From Asaia bogorensis NBRC 16594 (lineage in GTDB: Bacteria; Pseudomonadota; Alphaproteobacteria; Acetobacterales; Acetobacteraceae): a stretch of 64,000 nucleotides of DNA. The notes under the pieces are model-generated. The model was not told where the DNA came from and did not search any database. It saw nothing but the letters and a program-made list of their open reading frames with translations. Positions 45,647 through 55,582 of the stretch are shown piece after piece (the first letter of the stretch is position 1; each line of letters opens with the position of its first letter). The position numbers and the translations under genes were made by a program. The stretch lies in assembly GCF_001547995.1 (NCBI RefSeq), contig NZ_AP014690.1, positions 897,501 through 961,500 on the forward strand. The letters run 5' to 3'.

Positions 45647-47482
45647 ATGCACCTTTATCGCACGCATAGCTGTAGCGCCCTGCGCGAAAGCGACGCCGGT
45701 CAGACCGTCCGTCTGTCGGGCTGGGTTCACAGCAAGCGCGATCATGGTGGTCTTCTCTTCATCGATCTGCGCGACCAGACCGGCGTCACCCAGATCGTCA
45801 TTCCTTCGGGGACGGATCTGCTGGAGACTGTCGAGCGTCTGCGCGTCGAGAGCGTGATTACGGTTACGGGCGAAGTCGTGGCGCGTGAAGACGGCCAGCG
45901 CAACCCGCATCTCCCGACGGGCGCCATTGAACTGCGCGCCCGCGAGATCGAGGTCCGCTCCCATGCCGCCGTCCTGCCTTTCCAGGTGGCGGGCAACGAG
46001 AACTACCCCGAGGACCTGCGCCTCAAATATCGTTACCTCGACCTGCGTCGTGAGAAGATGGCGGCCAATATCCGCCTGCGTTCGGCAGTCATCGCTTCCA
46101 TGCGCTCGCGCATGATCGGCCACGGATTTACCGAATTCCAGACGCCCATCCTGACCGCGTCCTCGCCTGAAGGCGCGCGTGACTTCCTCGTGCCTGCGCG
46201 CCTGCATCCGGGCAAGTTCTATGCGCTGCCGCAGGCACCGCAGCAGTTCAAGCAGCTGGCCATGGTGGCGGGTTTCGACCGCTATTTCCAGATCGCGCCC
46301 TGCTTCCGCGATGAAGCCTCACGCGCTGACCGCAGCCCCGGCGAGTTCTATCAGCTCGATTTCGAGATGGCGTTCGCTACGCAGGAAGACGTGTTTGCCG
46401 TGCTGGAAGACGTGCTGAGCGGCCTGTTTGCCGAGTTCGGCAAGGGCCGCAAGGTCGACACGGCACCTTTCCGCCGTATCCCCTATGACGAGGCAATGCG
46501 TCTTTATGGCTCCGACAAGCCGGACCTGCGCAACCCGCTGCTGATCAGCACGGTGACAGAAGCCTTTGCCAATTCCGGCTTTGGCCTGTTTGCACGTATC
46601 GCGGCCAATGGCGGCGAAGTGCGCGCCATTCCGGCCCCCGGTGCCGGCACGCGTCCGCGCGGCTTCTTCGACAAGCTCAATAGCTGGGCGCGTGATGCCG
46701 GTGCGGGCGGTCTGGGCTACATCATTTTCGAGGAAGATGGCGGCAAGGGCCCGATTGCCAAGAATCTGGAAGCCGATCGCGTTGAGGCCATTCGTGAAGC
46801 CTGTGGCCTCAAGGCGGGCGATGCCGTGTTCTTTGCCGCAGGCGAGGGCGATGCCGTGGCCAAGTTCTCGGGTCAGGTGCGCACGCGCATCGCGCAGGAA
46901 CTCGATCTGATCGAGCAGGACGCGTTCCGTTTCTGCTGGATTGTCGATTTCCCGATGTTCGAGCGCAATGAGGAGACGGGGCAGGTCGACTTCTCGCACA
47001 ACCCGTTCTCGATGCCGCAGGGCGGGCTTGAGGCGCTGAACTCTCAGGACCCGCTGACCATCAAGGCCTATCAGTACGATATCGTCTGCAACGGCATCGA
47101 ACTCTCCTCGGGCGCGATCCGTAACCATCTGCCGGAAGTCATGATCCGTGCCTTTGCCATTGCCGGCTATGGCGAGGACGTGGTCGAGGCGCGCTTTGGC
47201 GGTATGCTCAACGCATTCCGTTATGGCGCCCCGCCGCATGGTGGCTCGGCACCGGGTGTGGACCGCATTGTGATGCTGCTGGCCGATGAGCCGAATATTC
47301 GTGAGGTCATCCTGTTCCCGCTCAACCAGAGCGGTGAAGACCTCATGATGGAAGCCCCGGCGCCGGTTGAGCCCGCGCGCCTGAAGGAACTCTCGCTCGC
47401 CATTCTGCCGCCCAAGCCCAAGGCTGCGGTCGTCAAGGACGGGGGACAGAAGGAAGCCGGCCAGAAGGACGGGGCTGCCTGA
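45647..47482 (+). CDS. aspS: Aspartyl-tRNA synthetase
   Basis: A 611-residue class IIb synthetase. The N-terminal OB-fold anticodon domain begins with [20 protein letters not shown]; the catalytic domain shows [15 protein letters not shown] (residues about 170-185), [19 protein letters not shown] (motif 2) and [17 protein letters not shown] (motif 3). The central GAD insertion is present, as in bacterial AspRS. ATG 45647 is chosen because residues before it are not family-like. It lies 86 bp after the AIFL gene. Confidence 0.96.
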   Translation: MHLYRTHSCSALRESDAGQTVRLSGWVHSKRDHGGLLFIDLRDQTGVTQIVIPSGTDLLETVERLRVESVITVTGEVVAREDGQRNPHLPTGAIELRAREIEVRSHAAVLPFQVAGNENYPEDLRLKYRYLDLRREKMAANIRLRSAVIASMRSRMIGHGFTEFQTPILTASSPEGARDFLVPARLHPGKFYALPQAPQQFKQLAMVAGFDRYFQIAPCFRDEASRADRSPGEFYQLDFEMAFATQEDVFAVLEDVLSGLFAEFGKGRKVDTAPFRRIPYDEAMRLYGSDKPDLRNPLLISTVTEAFANSGFGLFARIAANGGEVRAIPAPGAGTRPRGFFDKLNSWARDAGAGGLGYIIFEEDGGKGPIAKNLEADRVEAIREACGLKAGDAVFFAAGEGDAVAKFSGQVRTRIAQELDLIEQDAFRFCWIVDFPMFERNEETGQVDFSHNPFSMPQGGLEALNSQDPLTIKAYQYDIVCNGIELSSGAIRNHLPEVMIRAFAIAGYGEDVVEARFGGMLNAFRYGAPPHGGSAPGVDRIVMLLADEPNIREVILFPLNQSGEDLMMEAPAPVEPARLKELSLAILPPKPKAAVVKDGGQKEAGQKDGAA

Positions 47483-47502
47483 GACCCCCTCGGAGCAGAA
47501 AA

Positions 47503-48378
47503 ATGCGATTGAGCCGGGTAAAAGGAGCATCGCCTGCGATGCTCTGCCTTCGGGCTGTGGCCTCGGCAGGTGCCAGTACGCTGTCGGGTTTCTGGCTGGC
47601 CCTTTACGGTCTGGCTTCCCCGGCACACGCGGCGCAAGTTCCGAAGGCCGAGCCAGCCTTGCTTGCGCATAAGGTGACCTACACGCTCGATCTCGCCCGT
47701 CTCAAGGCGGGGTCACTGGCAACGGCGGGTGGTCAGGCCACTTACCAGATTCATGATCTGTGCGATGTCTGGTCGGTCAGCCAGAAACTCGATGTGCAGG
47801 TGACCGGTGCCGATGGCACGGTCTCGGCACTGAGCTATCAATCTGCAACGCTCGAGGACAAGAAGGGGCGGTCCTTCATTTTCCGGACGGTCCAGACTCA
47901 GGATAACGAAACCACCAGCGAGACCGCCGGAGAGGCCAGACGCCAGCGCAATGGCAATGTGGTGGTGCGCTTTACCAAGCCAGAGGCCAAGGTCATGACC
48001 TTGCCGGCACGGGTCGTCTTTCCCACGCAGTTCACCCTTCAATTGCTCGATGGCGCGCATAAGGGCGTACTGCATCTGGAGCGTGATCTGTTCGACGGGG
48101 CTTCCACCGATGGCGCGACGCCAAGCTATGCCACGCTGGGGCGACTGGCGCAGGTGAAGCCTGATAATCCCAGGGCGCTCTTTGACGGGCTCAGCGCCGT
48201 GCCGGTCTCGGTGGCGAGCTTTGGCGTCGGCAACGCGGCGTTTTTGCCTGATTCGACCTATAGCGACCGTCTCTGGACGAACGGCGTCGAGGACAGGTTG
48301 CTGATCGATTTTGGTGATTATGTTCTGTCAGGCCAGATCGAGAGCCTGACAAGTTTGCCAAACCCGCACTGCCCCTGA
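47503..48378 (+). CDS. eipB: EipB-like periplasmic protein (DUF1849)
   Basis: A 291-residue periplasmic protein with a Sec signal peptide of about 43 residues ending at HAAQ. It matches the EipB family, an alphaproteobacterial beta-spiral protein needed for envelope integrity in Brucella. The family disulphide pair is conserved: a Cys in HDLCDVWSV near residue 86 and a Cys at residue 290 in NPHCP. It starts 20 bp after aspS and may be cotranscribed with it. Length and the two Cys positions give good support. Confidence 0.8.
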   Translation: MRLSRVKGASPAMLCLRAVASAGASTLSGFWLALYGLASPAHAAQVPKAEPALLAHKVTYTLDLARLKAGSLATAGGQATYQIHDLCDVWSVSQKLDVQVTGADGTVSALSYQSATLEDKKGRSFIFRTVQTQDNETTSETAGEARRQRNGNVVVRFTKPEAKVMTLPARVVFPTQFTLQLLDGAHKGVLHLERDLFDGASTDGATPSYATLGRLAQVKPDNPRALFDGLSAVPVSVASFGVGNAAFLPDSTYSDRLWTNGVEDRLLIDFGDYVLSGQIESLTSLPNPHCP

Positions 48379-48556
48379 CACGAACCCTCCGCTTTCGATT
48401 GACGGCCTTGCCGCCACCCAACAAGAGCGTGTCGGCTCTTGGTCGCGCCCCGAATGCGTTTTCGTGCGGGTGCGGCCAGTGCCGCGACAGCCGGATGAGG
48501 GGGACCTGTAAAGGCCGTAGCGCCCTTCGCAAGCGACGGCCAACAAAAACCAATGC

Positions 48557-49324
48557 CTAGGACAGCGTCACAATCAGCGGGATGTGATCCGATGGCTGAT
48601 CTTTCGCCCGCTCATCACGGTCGGGCGTGACCGATACAAGACGTTCGGCCAGTCTTGGCGACAGCAGCGCATGGTCGATGCGTAAGCCGGCGTTTCGCTG
48701 GAAGGCGGCGTTCTGATAATCGAAGAATGTGTAGTGTCGTCCCGAGGGTTTGAGCGCCCTTAGTGCATCAGTCAGCCCGAGCCAGAGCAGGCGATGCCAG
48801 CCTGCGCGGCTCTCGGGGCGAAGCAGAGCATCGCCCGGGCTCAAGGCACCGGGGGCGAAGTCCTCATCTGTGGGGCAGACATTGAAATCACCCGTGAACA
48901 GGAAATCGGCTTCCTCATCGCGCAAGATTCTGGCCCGCTCGGCAAGTGCCGCGAAAAAGTCGAGCTTGGTCGCAAAGCCTTCTGCCCCGCCCGAATTGCC
49001 GTTGGGTAGATAAAGATTGCCGATCGTCATGCCTGCCATGCGAATTTCGACATAGCGGGCGGCTTCATGGGCAAAGCCGGGCAGGCGCTCATGAACCACC
49101 TCGACAGGCGTGCGCGCCAGCATGGCAACGCCATTATAGCCCTTTTGCCCCACCACAATCGGATGATATCCGGCCTCTGCAAAGCTTGCCGGAAAGAGAT
49201 GCGTCTCGCATTTCAATTCCTGCAGGCAGAGCAGATCCGGTTTGACGCGGTCGAGCCAGTCGAGCACGTGTTTCTCACGCTGGCGGATGGAATTGACGTT
49301 CCAGCTTGCGAAAGTAAAGCTCAT
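48557..49324 (-). CDS. xthA: Exodeoxyribonuclease III
   Basis: A 255-residue apurinic/apyrimidinic endonuclease and exonuclease for base-excision repair. Signature segments are FASWNVNSIRQRE, LCLQELKCE with the metal-binding Glu, YLPNGN, LFTGDFNVCPTDED with the Asp/Asn pair, and LRIDHALLSP with SDHIPLIV at the end. The start ATG overlaps the upstream erpA stop by 4 bp (ATGA), so the two genes are translationally coupled. Confidence 0.94.
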   Translation of the reverse strand: MSFTFASWNVNSIRQREKHVLDWLDRVKPDLLCLQELKCETHLFPASFAEAGYHPIVVGQKGYNGVAMLARTPVEVVHERLPGFAHEAARYVEIRMAGMTIGNLYLPNGNSGGAEGFATKLDFFAALAERARILRDEEADFLFTGDFNVCPTDEDFAPGALSPGDALLRPESRAGWHRLLWLGLTDALRALKPSGRHYTFFDYQNAAFQRNAGLRIDHALLSPRLAERLVSVTPDRDERAKDQPSDHIPLIVTLS

Positions 49325-49692
49325 GCGAGGGAGAAGCTCGTGCCGCACCCGCAGGACGAGGCAGCATTGGGATTGGCGACCGTGAAATGCGCCCCCATCA
49401 GCTTGTCCACGAATTGCAACTGGGCCCCACCCAGTAGGTCGAGGCTGACCGGATCGACCAGAACCGTTGCGCCGTCCTGCTCGATCACCACATCATCATC
49501 TGCCCGGTCAGTGTCGAGCTTGAACTGATACTGGAAGCCATTACAGCCCCCGGCCAGCACGGCCACACGCAGGGCCAGCCCCGCGGGCTCGTCCTGCTGG
49601 GAGATGATCTCGACAATCCGGGCAGCGGCACCGGGCGAGACCGAAAAGCTGCCCGCAAGGGCCGCGTCGGAAGGGGGCGTGGTCTGGCTCAT
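49321..49692 (-). CDS. erpA: Iron-sulfur cluster insertion protein ErpA
   Basis: A 123-residue A-type carrier that passes [4Fe-4S] or [2Fe-2S] clusters to target proteins. The three conserved cysteines are in AGGCNGFQYQF and SSCGCGTSF. The N-terminus (MSQTTPPSDAAL) is short and disordered. ATG 49692 was chosen because sequence further upstream has no family similarity. It is divergent from dgt with 58 bp between the starts and coupled to xthA downstream. Confidence 0.92.
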   Translation of the reverse strand: MSQTTPPSDAALAGSFSVSPGAAARIVEIISQQDEPAGLALRVAVLAGGCNGFQYQFKLDTDRADDDVVIEQDGATVLVDPVSLDLLGGAQLQFVDKLMGAHFTVANPNAASSCGCGTSFSLA

Positions 49693-49750
49693 GTTTTCCC
49701 ATATAATGCGCCCGGCCATGCTCTTAAAGCGGGCAAAGTGGAGAGTGTGG

Positions 49751-50920
49751 ATGATCAGTCAGGATGTCGCCCCCTATGCCGTGCGTCGCGAGACAGCGCG
49801 AGGCCGCCTGCACCCCGAGGAGGATGCGCCCACGCGCTCTCCCTGGCAGCGTGACCGCGATCGCGTCATTCATTCTGCGGGGTTTCGCACGCTGCAATAC
49901 AAGACGCAGGTTTTCATCAATCATGAGGGTGATTTCTTTCGCACACGCCTGACCCATTCGCTTGAGGTGGCGCAGATTGCCCGCTCGATTGCCCGCCAGC
50001 TTCGCCTGGATGAGGATCTGACCGAGGCACTCGCTCTGGCGCATGATCTTGGTCATACGCCTTTTGGCCATGCGGGGGAGGATGCGCTGAAAGCCTGCAT
50101 GCAGGATCATGGCGGCTTCGATCATAATACCCAGTCCCTGCGTCTCGTGACCCTGCTCGAGGGGCGCTACCACGCCTTTGACGGCCTCAACCTGACATGG
50201 GAGACGCTTGAGGGGCTGGCCAAGCATAATGGCCCGGTCAAACGCCCCACGCCCTATCTGCTGGAATACGACGCCCAGCATCACCTCGATTTCGCCAGCT
50301 ATGCCTCTGCCGAGGCTCAGGTGGCGGCGCTGGCCGATGATATCGCCTATCATGGCCATGACCTCGATGACGGGTTGCGCGCAGGGCTGCTTCGCTTTGA
50401 GGATATCGCAAATCTGCCAATCGTGGGACCAGCGCTCGAGCGGGCGATGAGCGGCGCAAGGGCGACCGAGCGCTATGATCGCGAACGCCGGATACGCCAT
50501 GAGACCATAAGGCAGGTCATCAACGTGCTGGTGACCGATCTTACGATGCAGACAAGGGCCAATATCGAGGCGCTTCGGCCGGAATCGTCAGACGACATCC
50601 GCCAGGCCCCAGGGCCCGTGGTTGCCTTCAGCGAGCAGGTGGCGCTGGAGAACAAGGAAATCCGCAAGTTTCTCTATGCGCGCATGTATCGTCACTGGAA
50701 GGTGAAGCGCATGACCCGCAAGGCCCGCTTGGCGCTGGGCGAGATTTTCGGGATATTGGCAGAAGACCCAAGCCTGCTGCCCGATGGCTGGCGCGAAAAG
50801 GCACAGCAGGGCGATGAGAACGGGCGCAGACGTGTCGTGGCCGATTACATCGCAGGAATGACCGATCGATTTGCGATGGATGAACATCGACGGTTGACGG
50901 AACTCTCGATGCTGGGTTGA
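49751..50920 (+). CDS. dgt: dGTP triphosphohydrolase-like HD-domain protein
   Basis: A 389-residue HD-superfamily phosphohydrolase that removes triphosphate from dGTP or related dNTPs. The HD motif occurs as RLTHSLEVAQIA (first His) and LALAHDLGHTPFGHAGEDAL (HD pair), followed by GGFDHNTQSLRLV and GLNLTWETLEGLAKHNG. ATG 49751 begins the family N-terminus. In many alphaproteobacteria dgt, erpA and argS are neighbours, and that arrangement is seen here, with argS 40 bp downstream. Confidence 0.9.
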   Translation: MISQDVAPYAVRRETARGRLHPEEDAPTRSPWQRDRDRVIHSAGFRTLQYKTQVFINHEGDFFRTRLTHSLEVAQIARSIARQLRLDEDLTEALALAHDLGHTPFGHAGEDALKACMQDHGGFDHNTQSLRLVTLLEGRYHAFDGLNLTWETLEGLAKHNGPVKRPTPYLLEYDAQHHLDFASYASAEAQVAALADDIAYHGHDLDDGLRAGLLRFEDIANLPIVGPALERAMSGARATERYDRERRIRHETIRQVINVLVTDLTMQTRANIEALRPESSDDIRQAPGPVVAFSEQVALENKEIRKFLYARMYRHWKVKRMTRKARLALGEIFGILAEDPSLLPDGWREKAQQGDENGRRRVVADYIAGMTDRFAMDEHRRLTELSMLG

Positions 50921-50960
50921 TACAGGCAGCAGAATACACGTCAGGAACGCAAGGCTCTTC

Positions 50961-52766
50961 ATGTCCGATACACCAACGCCCACCACAGACTGCCTTTTCG
51001 CCCGTTACCAGAACCAGGTGCGTGAGGCATTGCGTTCAGTGGTGGCCGATCTGCCTGACGAGATTGCGGCCCGTGTCGAGGTAACGCCGACGCGCGACCC
51101 GTCTCATGGTGACATGGCAACCAATGCCGCCCTGCTGGCCTCGAAATTCGCCCGTCGTCGTCCTGCCGATATCGCAGCCGATCTGGTGCCGTTGCTTGTG
51201 GCGCTGCCGGGTGTCGCCAAGGCAGAAGCTGCCGGGCCGGGCTTTGTGAATATCACGCTCAGCCCTGACGTGCTGCAATCGGTGGCGCGCAGCGTGATCG
51301 AGGCCGGGCCGCGTTTTGGTGAGTCGCGCCTGGGTGCGGGCAAGCGCGTGAACGTGGAATATGTCTCGGCCAACCCGACGGGCCCGATGCATGTGGGCCA
51401 TTGCCGTGGCGCCGTGGTAGGCGATGCTCTCGCCAATCTTCTGGCCAAGACCGGGCATGATGTAACCAAGGAATATTACATCAACGATGCCGGGGCACAG
51501 GTCATTGCGCTGACCTGGGCGGCATATTGGCGCTACCTCCAGGCCATTGGCACGCAGGTCGATACCGAGGCTTTTGCCGCGCTGACACCAACCGGTCTGC
51601 AATATCAGGGTGACTACCTCACCCCCATCGGTGAGGCTCTTGCGGCTGCGCATGGCAAGGCGCTGGCGAACGAGGCCGGGCAGGCCGCCGAGCCTTCCGT
51701 ATGGTTCGAGATCGTGCGTGCCGCCACGCTCAAGGCGATGATGGAAGAAATCCGCACCGATCTTGCAGCTCTGGGTATTCATCACGAGGTTTTCGCCTCG
51801 GAAGCCGAGACGCTCGCCAGTGGTCGCGTGGATGAGGCGATCAACGCGCTGGAAGCCAAGGGGCTGCTTTATGAGGGGGTGCTTGAACCCCCCAAGGGCA
51901 AGACGCCGGAAGATTGGGAGCCACGCCCCCAGACGCTGTTCCGCTCCACCCAGTTTGGTGACGACGTGGATCGTGCGCTGCGCAAATCCGATGGCAGCAA
52001 CACCTATTTCGCCAATGATATCGGCTATCACGCCAAGAAGGCCGAAGCAGCCGATGTGCTGATCGATGTGCTGGGCGCCGATCATGGCGGCTATGTCTCG
52101 CGCATGCGGGCTGCTGTCAGCGCACTGACAGATGGCAAGACCGAGTTCGAGGTCGTGATGTGCCAGATCGTGCGCATCATGAAGAGTGGCGAACCCGTGC
52201 GCATGTCCAAGCGTGCCGGTACCTTCGTGACCCTACGCGACCTGCTGGACGAGGTGGGACGCGACGCCGTGCGCTTTACCATGCTGACCCGCAAGGCCGA
52301 TGCGCAGATGGATTTCGACCTTGATGCGGTCGTGGCCCAGACGCGCGACAACCCGGTTTTCTATGTTCAATACGCCCATGCGCGCTGCCGCTCGGTCATG
52401 CGCAGTGCCGAAACCATGTTCGGTGCTGACAGCACGAGCGATGCCTCCCTGCTCGGTGCCGATCTGTCGCGCCTTGATGCCGATGTGGAACTCGCGGTGC
52501 TGCGTCGTCTCTCGACGTTCCCGCGTGTGGTCGAGGGGGCTGCCCAGACGCGTGAGCCGCACCGCATCGCCTATTATTGCGGTGAGCTTGCGGCCGATTT
52601 CCATGCCTTGTGGAACAAGGGCCGTGAGGATACGACGCTGCGCTTCCTGCATGAGCAGGACCGCCCGGCGAGTCTGGCCAAGCTTGCTCTCGTGGCGTCG
52701 GTTGCCAGCGTGTTGCGCTGTGGCCTAGCCATTCTCGGTGTCGAGCCGGTTGAGGAGATGCGATGA
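50961..52766 (+). CDS. argS: Arginyl-tRNA synthetase
   Basis: A 601-residue class Ia synthetase. The N-terminal additional domain (about residues 10-95) is followed by NVEYVSANPTGPMHVGHCRG with the HVGH form of the HIGH motif, and by MSKRAGTF, the KMSKS-like MSKR motif near residue 415. The C-terminal DALR anticodon-binding domain is present. It lies at the head of a same-strand cluster. Its last bases overlap the SPOR gene by 4 bp (ATGA). Confidence 0.95.
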   Translation: MSDTPTPTTDCLFARYQNQVREALRSVVADLPDEIAARVEVTPTRDPSHGDMATNAALLASKFARRRPADIAADLVPLLVALPGVAKAEAAGPGFVNITLSPDVLQSVARSVIEAGPRFGESRLGAGKRVNVEYVSANPTGPMHVGHCRGAVVGDALANLLAKTGHDVTKEYYINDAGAQVIALTWAAYWRYLQAIGTQVDTEAFAALTPTGLQYQGDYLTPIGEALAAAHGKALANEAGQAAEPSVWFEIVRAATLKAMMEEIRTDLAALGIHHEVFASEAETLASGRVDEAINALEAKGLLYEGVLEPPKGKTPEDWEPRPQTLFRSTQFGDDVDRALRKSDGSNTYFANDIGYHAKKAEAADVLIDVLGADHGGYVSRMRAAVSALTDGKTEFEVVMCQIVRIMKSGEPVRMSKRAGTFVTLRDLLDEVGRDAVRFTMLTRKADAQMDFDLDAVVAQTRDNPVFYVQYAHARCRSVMRSAETMFGADSTSDASLLGADLSRLDADVELAVLRRLSTFPRVVEGAAQTREPHRIAYYCGELAADFHALWNKGREDTTLRFLHEQDRPASLAKLALVASVASVLRCGLAILGVEPVEEMR

Positions 52767-53986
52767 ACGACGATACGCCAGACTGGCGCGACGATCAGCC
52801 GGGTGGCGACGGGGGCTATGACCGCCCCCGCCAGGAAACAGGCCGTGGCCCGGACCGGCGCGCCAATGACCCGCGCTTTACCGATACGCGTCCGCCTTCC
52901 TATCCTTCGTACGCTACGGGTGGTGCCGGGTATGACGGTGCGACGGGCTCTTCTCGTGGCGCATCGTCACAGACTTCCTCTCCGCGTGAGCGCCTGAGCG
53001 CCGATTACGATGACGAACCTGTCTTCAGGCGCCGCAGCGCCGGGGCAGGGGGTGGTCTGGCGTCGCTGCTGGGCTCTGACATCATGACACGTCGTCTCGT
53101 TTACGGGGCTGCGGGTCTGGGTGCGCTGCTCGTGGTTGGCGTGGGTGGCTGGTCACTGCTGGGCGGCCATTCAGGGGGTATTCCCGTCATTGGCCCGCCT
53201 CCCGGTCCTGTGCGCGACCGCCCGGCCGATCCGGGCGGGATGCAGATCATGGGTGATGGCACCGACCTTGACGTGACAGGCAAGGGTGAGGCGCATCTGG
53301 CCCCTGAACCAGAGCAGCCACGCCCCGAGGCGCTGGCGGCGCGCACAGCCCCCGAGACGCCTCCTGCTGGAGCAACGGCGCCTGCTGGATCAGCAAGCGC
53401 GGGAGCAGGGCAGGATGCAGGAGCCGATAGTGCCGGAGCTTCGGGGCAGAGCGCCCCTGGTGGCCTGCCCGACACGTCCGTTCAGAAGTTGCCGGAAGGT
53501 ACCGGAGCGCAGGGTGAAGCCGATCAGGGCGGGTCTGCCGCCCCGGCGGCGGCGGAAAATACGGCTCCCGAAAAGGCTACGCCCGAAAAAGCTGTGTCTG
53601 AGAGAGCTGTGCCGGAGAAAGCTGTGCCCGAGCGCGCACCGTCCGAGAAACCGGCCAAGGCAGCATCGGCCCCTCCTGCGGCATCGTCTTCCGCAACCAC
53701 TGACTCTGCCAGCAAGACCGCTGCCGCCAATACGGCAACGGGCGGGCATATGGTCCAGCTTGCAGCCCTTGGCAGCGAAGCCGACGCCAAGGCGACGTGG
53801 AGCAAGCTTTCGAAGCAGGCCAGTGATCTGCTGAGCGACCGCACGCCGACGATCGAGCAAAAGACCATCAATGGTCATGTGTTCTATCGTCTGCGCGTCG
53901 GCGGGTTTGACACTACCCAGGCCGCAAAGTCGTTCTGCGTGCGCCTGCATGCACGCTCGATTGCCTGCACACCGGCTGTTTTCTGA
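52763..53986 (+). CDS. SPOR-domain membrane protein
   Basis: A 407-residue bitopic protein. A disordered cytoplasmic part (residues 1-105), a membrane helix (about 108-132), a long Pro/Ala/Glu-rich periplasmic linker and a C-terminal SPOR domain (about 328-407; MVQLAALGSEADAKATWSKL) that binds denuded glycan at the septum. The linker has PEKA/PERA-type repeats near residue 270 (APEKATPEKAVSERAVPEKA). In other alphaproteobacteria nagZ often follows; here scpA starts 5 bp downstream. It overlaps argS by 4 bp. Confidence 0.85.
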   Translation: MNDDTPDWRDDQPGGDGGYDRPRQETGRGPDRRANDPRFTDTRPPSYPSYATGGAGYDGATGSSRGASSQTSSPRERLSADYDDEPVFRRRSAGAGGGLASLLGSDIMTRRLVYGAAGLGALLVVGVGGWSLLGGHSGGIPVIGPPPGPVRDRPADPGGMQIMGDGTDLDVTGKGEAHLAPEPEQPRPEALAARTAPETPPAGATAPAGSASAGAGQDAGADSAGASGQSAPGGLPDTSVQKLPEGTGAQGEADQGGSAAPAAAENTAPEKATPEKAVSERAVPEKAVPERAPSEKPAKAASAPPAASSSATTDSASKTAAANTATGGHMVQLAALGSEADAKATWSKLSKQASDLLSDRTPTIEQKTINGHVFYRLRVGGFDTTQAAKSFCVRLHARSIACTPAVF

Positions 53987-53991
53987 TCGGT

Positions 53992-54810
53992 ATGGGGGAG
54001 GGGAGCACCGCCTTTTCGTCGGCCATGGTACCGGATGGCGCAGATCTAGAATCGGCGCCGCATCTCTCCCTGACCGGATTTGAGGGACCGCTCGATCTGT
54101 TGCTCGATCTCGCTCGTGCCCAGAAGGTCGATCTGGCACAGATCTCGATATTGCAACTGGTTGAGCAATATCTGGCTTTCGTTGAGGGCGCGCGGCAGAT
54201 CAGACTCGAACTGGCCGCAGACTGGCTGGTCATGGCAGCCTGGCTGACATGGCTCAAATCACGTCTACTGCTCCCTGCCGAAAATGAGCCGGATGCCGAG
54301 GCTGAAGATGCCGCCGGATTGCTTCAGGGCCGATTGCAGGAGCTGGAATCCGTCAGGGCGCTGGCCGTCTGGCTCGATGACCGCCCCAGACTGGGCGAAC
54401 ATGTCTTTGCCCGTGGCTATGGCGAGGACATGACGCGTATCGATCGTTCAGGGCTGCGGGTGGATCTTATGGGGCTGATTGGCGCCTATCTGGCCATGAC
54501 CCGCCGTCGTGGACGCAAACGTATCTACGCGCCACCACGCCCGCGCTACTGGACCGTGACCGAAGCCGTTTCGGCCCTGCATCGCCTTCTGAATACGAGT
54601 GACGTGGTAGGCTGGCAGAAACTGACTTCGCTTTTGCCAGCGCAATCCGCTGCATCGCCACGGGCACGGGCTGCCGCCATGGCCAGCGCCCTTGTGGCAG
54701 GGCTCGAAATGGCCAAGAGCGGCACGGTAGAATTGCGGCAGGAGAGCGTTTTTGCCGAGATCATGCTTCGGGCCCCTCAGGGTGACTTTCAGGAAGTGAC
54801 AGAAAGCTGA
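53992..54810 (+). CDS. scpA: Segregation and condensation protein A
   Basis: A 272-residue kleisin subunit of the Smc-ScpAB condensin. The N-terminal segment HLSLTGFEGPLDLLLDLARAQ, then VDLAQISILQLVEQYLAFVE and WLVMAAWLTWLKSRLLLP, is the ScpA signature. The C-terminal winged helix binds the SMC head. It lies 5 bp after the SPOR gene, with scpB overlapping its stop by one base (TGATG). Confidence 0.92.
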   Translation: MGEGSTAFSSAMVPDGADLESAPHLSLTGFEGPLDLLLDLARAQKVDLAQISILQLVEQYLAFVEGARQIRLELAADWLVMAAWLTWLKSRLLLPAENEPDAEAEDAAGLLQGRLQELESVRALAVWLDDRPRLGEHVFARGYGEDMTRIDRSGLRVDLMGLIGAYLAMTRRRGRKRIYAPPRPRYWTVTEAVSALHRLLNTSDVVGWQKLTSLLPAQSAASPRARAAAMASALVAGLEMAKSGTVELRQESVFAEIMLRAPQGDFQEVTES

Positions 54811-55541
54811 TGTCAGAACTCTCCATGCCCGGCGGGCCGATCTCCCCTGCGGATGCAGTGGAACAGGCCGAAGATGTGTCGGTCGCCTCATCGACGCCAG
54901 GTTCCATCGCTCATCCGGATGCGGTCACTGACGCGCATCAGGCAGCGACGCATCGCGACCGCGCGTTCGAGGCCGTGAACGCGCTCTCCCGTCTGGTTGA
55001 GGGACTGATTTTTGCCAGTGCTGAGCCCGTCACCGAAACGGCGCTGAAGCAGTTCGTGGTCTCGCAGGGGGCCGATGAGTCGCTTCTGGGGCCGGTTCTG
55101 GCCTGCGTCGTGGCAAGATATGAAGATCATGCGGTGGAGCTGGTGTCGGTCGCCAGAGGCTGGCAGTTCCGGACCCGTCCGGAAATTGCCCCGGCACTGA
55201 CACGGGTGGTGGAGAAACCGCGCCGGCTGAGCCGTTCCGCGATGGAAACATTGGCGATCATCGCCTATCATCAGCCCTGCACCCGTGCCGATATCGAAGG
55301 CATACGCGGCGTCTCGCTGAGCCAGACCGTGCTTGATACCCTGATCGAGGATGGACTGATCATGCCCAAAGGGCGCAAGGAAGTACCGGGTCGCCCTATT
55401 TTATGGGGGACCTCGACGCATTTTCTGAGCAGTTTCGGGCTGAGTGATCTCGGGGCTCTGCCGCGGCGTGAGGAATTGCTGCTCGATCCCGATGCTTCGG
55501 GGCGTAATGATCGTATCGTGACCCAGAAGGGCGCGGGCTAG
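54810..55541 (+). CDS. scpB: Segregation and condensation protein B
   Basis: A 243-residue winged-helix dimer that binds ScpA. The core is RLVEGLIFASAEPVTETALKQ near residue 55 and SRSAMETLAIIAYHQPCTRADIEGIRGV near residues 146-173 (quoted here as MATCH segments SAMETLAIIAYHQPCTRA and DIEGIRGV). A long N-terminal extension of about 50 residues is disordered. Start and stop signals link it tightly to scpA. Confidence 0.92.
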   Translation: MSELSMPGGPISPADAVEQAEDVSVASSTPGSIAHPDAVTDAHQAATHRDRAFEAVNALSRLVEGLIFASAEPVTETALKQFVVSQGADESLLGPVLACVVARYEDHAVELVSVARGWQFRTRPEIAPALTRVVEKPRRLSRSAMETLAIIAYHQPCTRADIEGIRGVSLSQTVLDTLIEDGLIMPKGRKEVPGRPILWGTSTHFLSSFGLSDLGALPRREELLLDPDASGRNDRIVTQKGAG

Positions 55542-55582
55542 GCCGGGCGTCGTGCAAGACTGAAGCCGGGTTTCTGAGATGA

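Noticed and set aside
46319-47626. Open frame opposite aspS (435 codons)
   Set aside because: Antisense shadow of aspS with no domain or signal.
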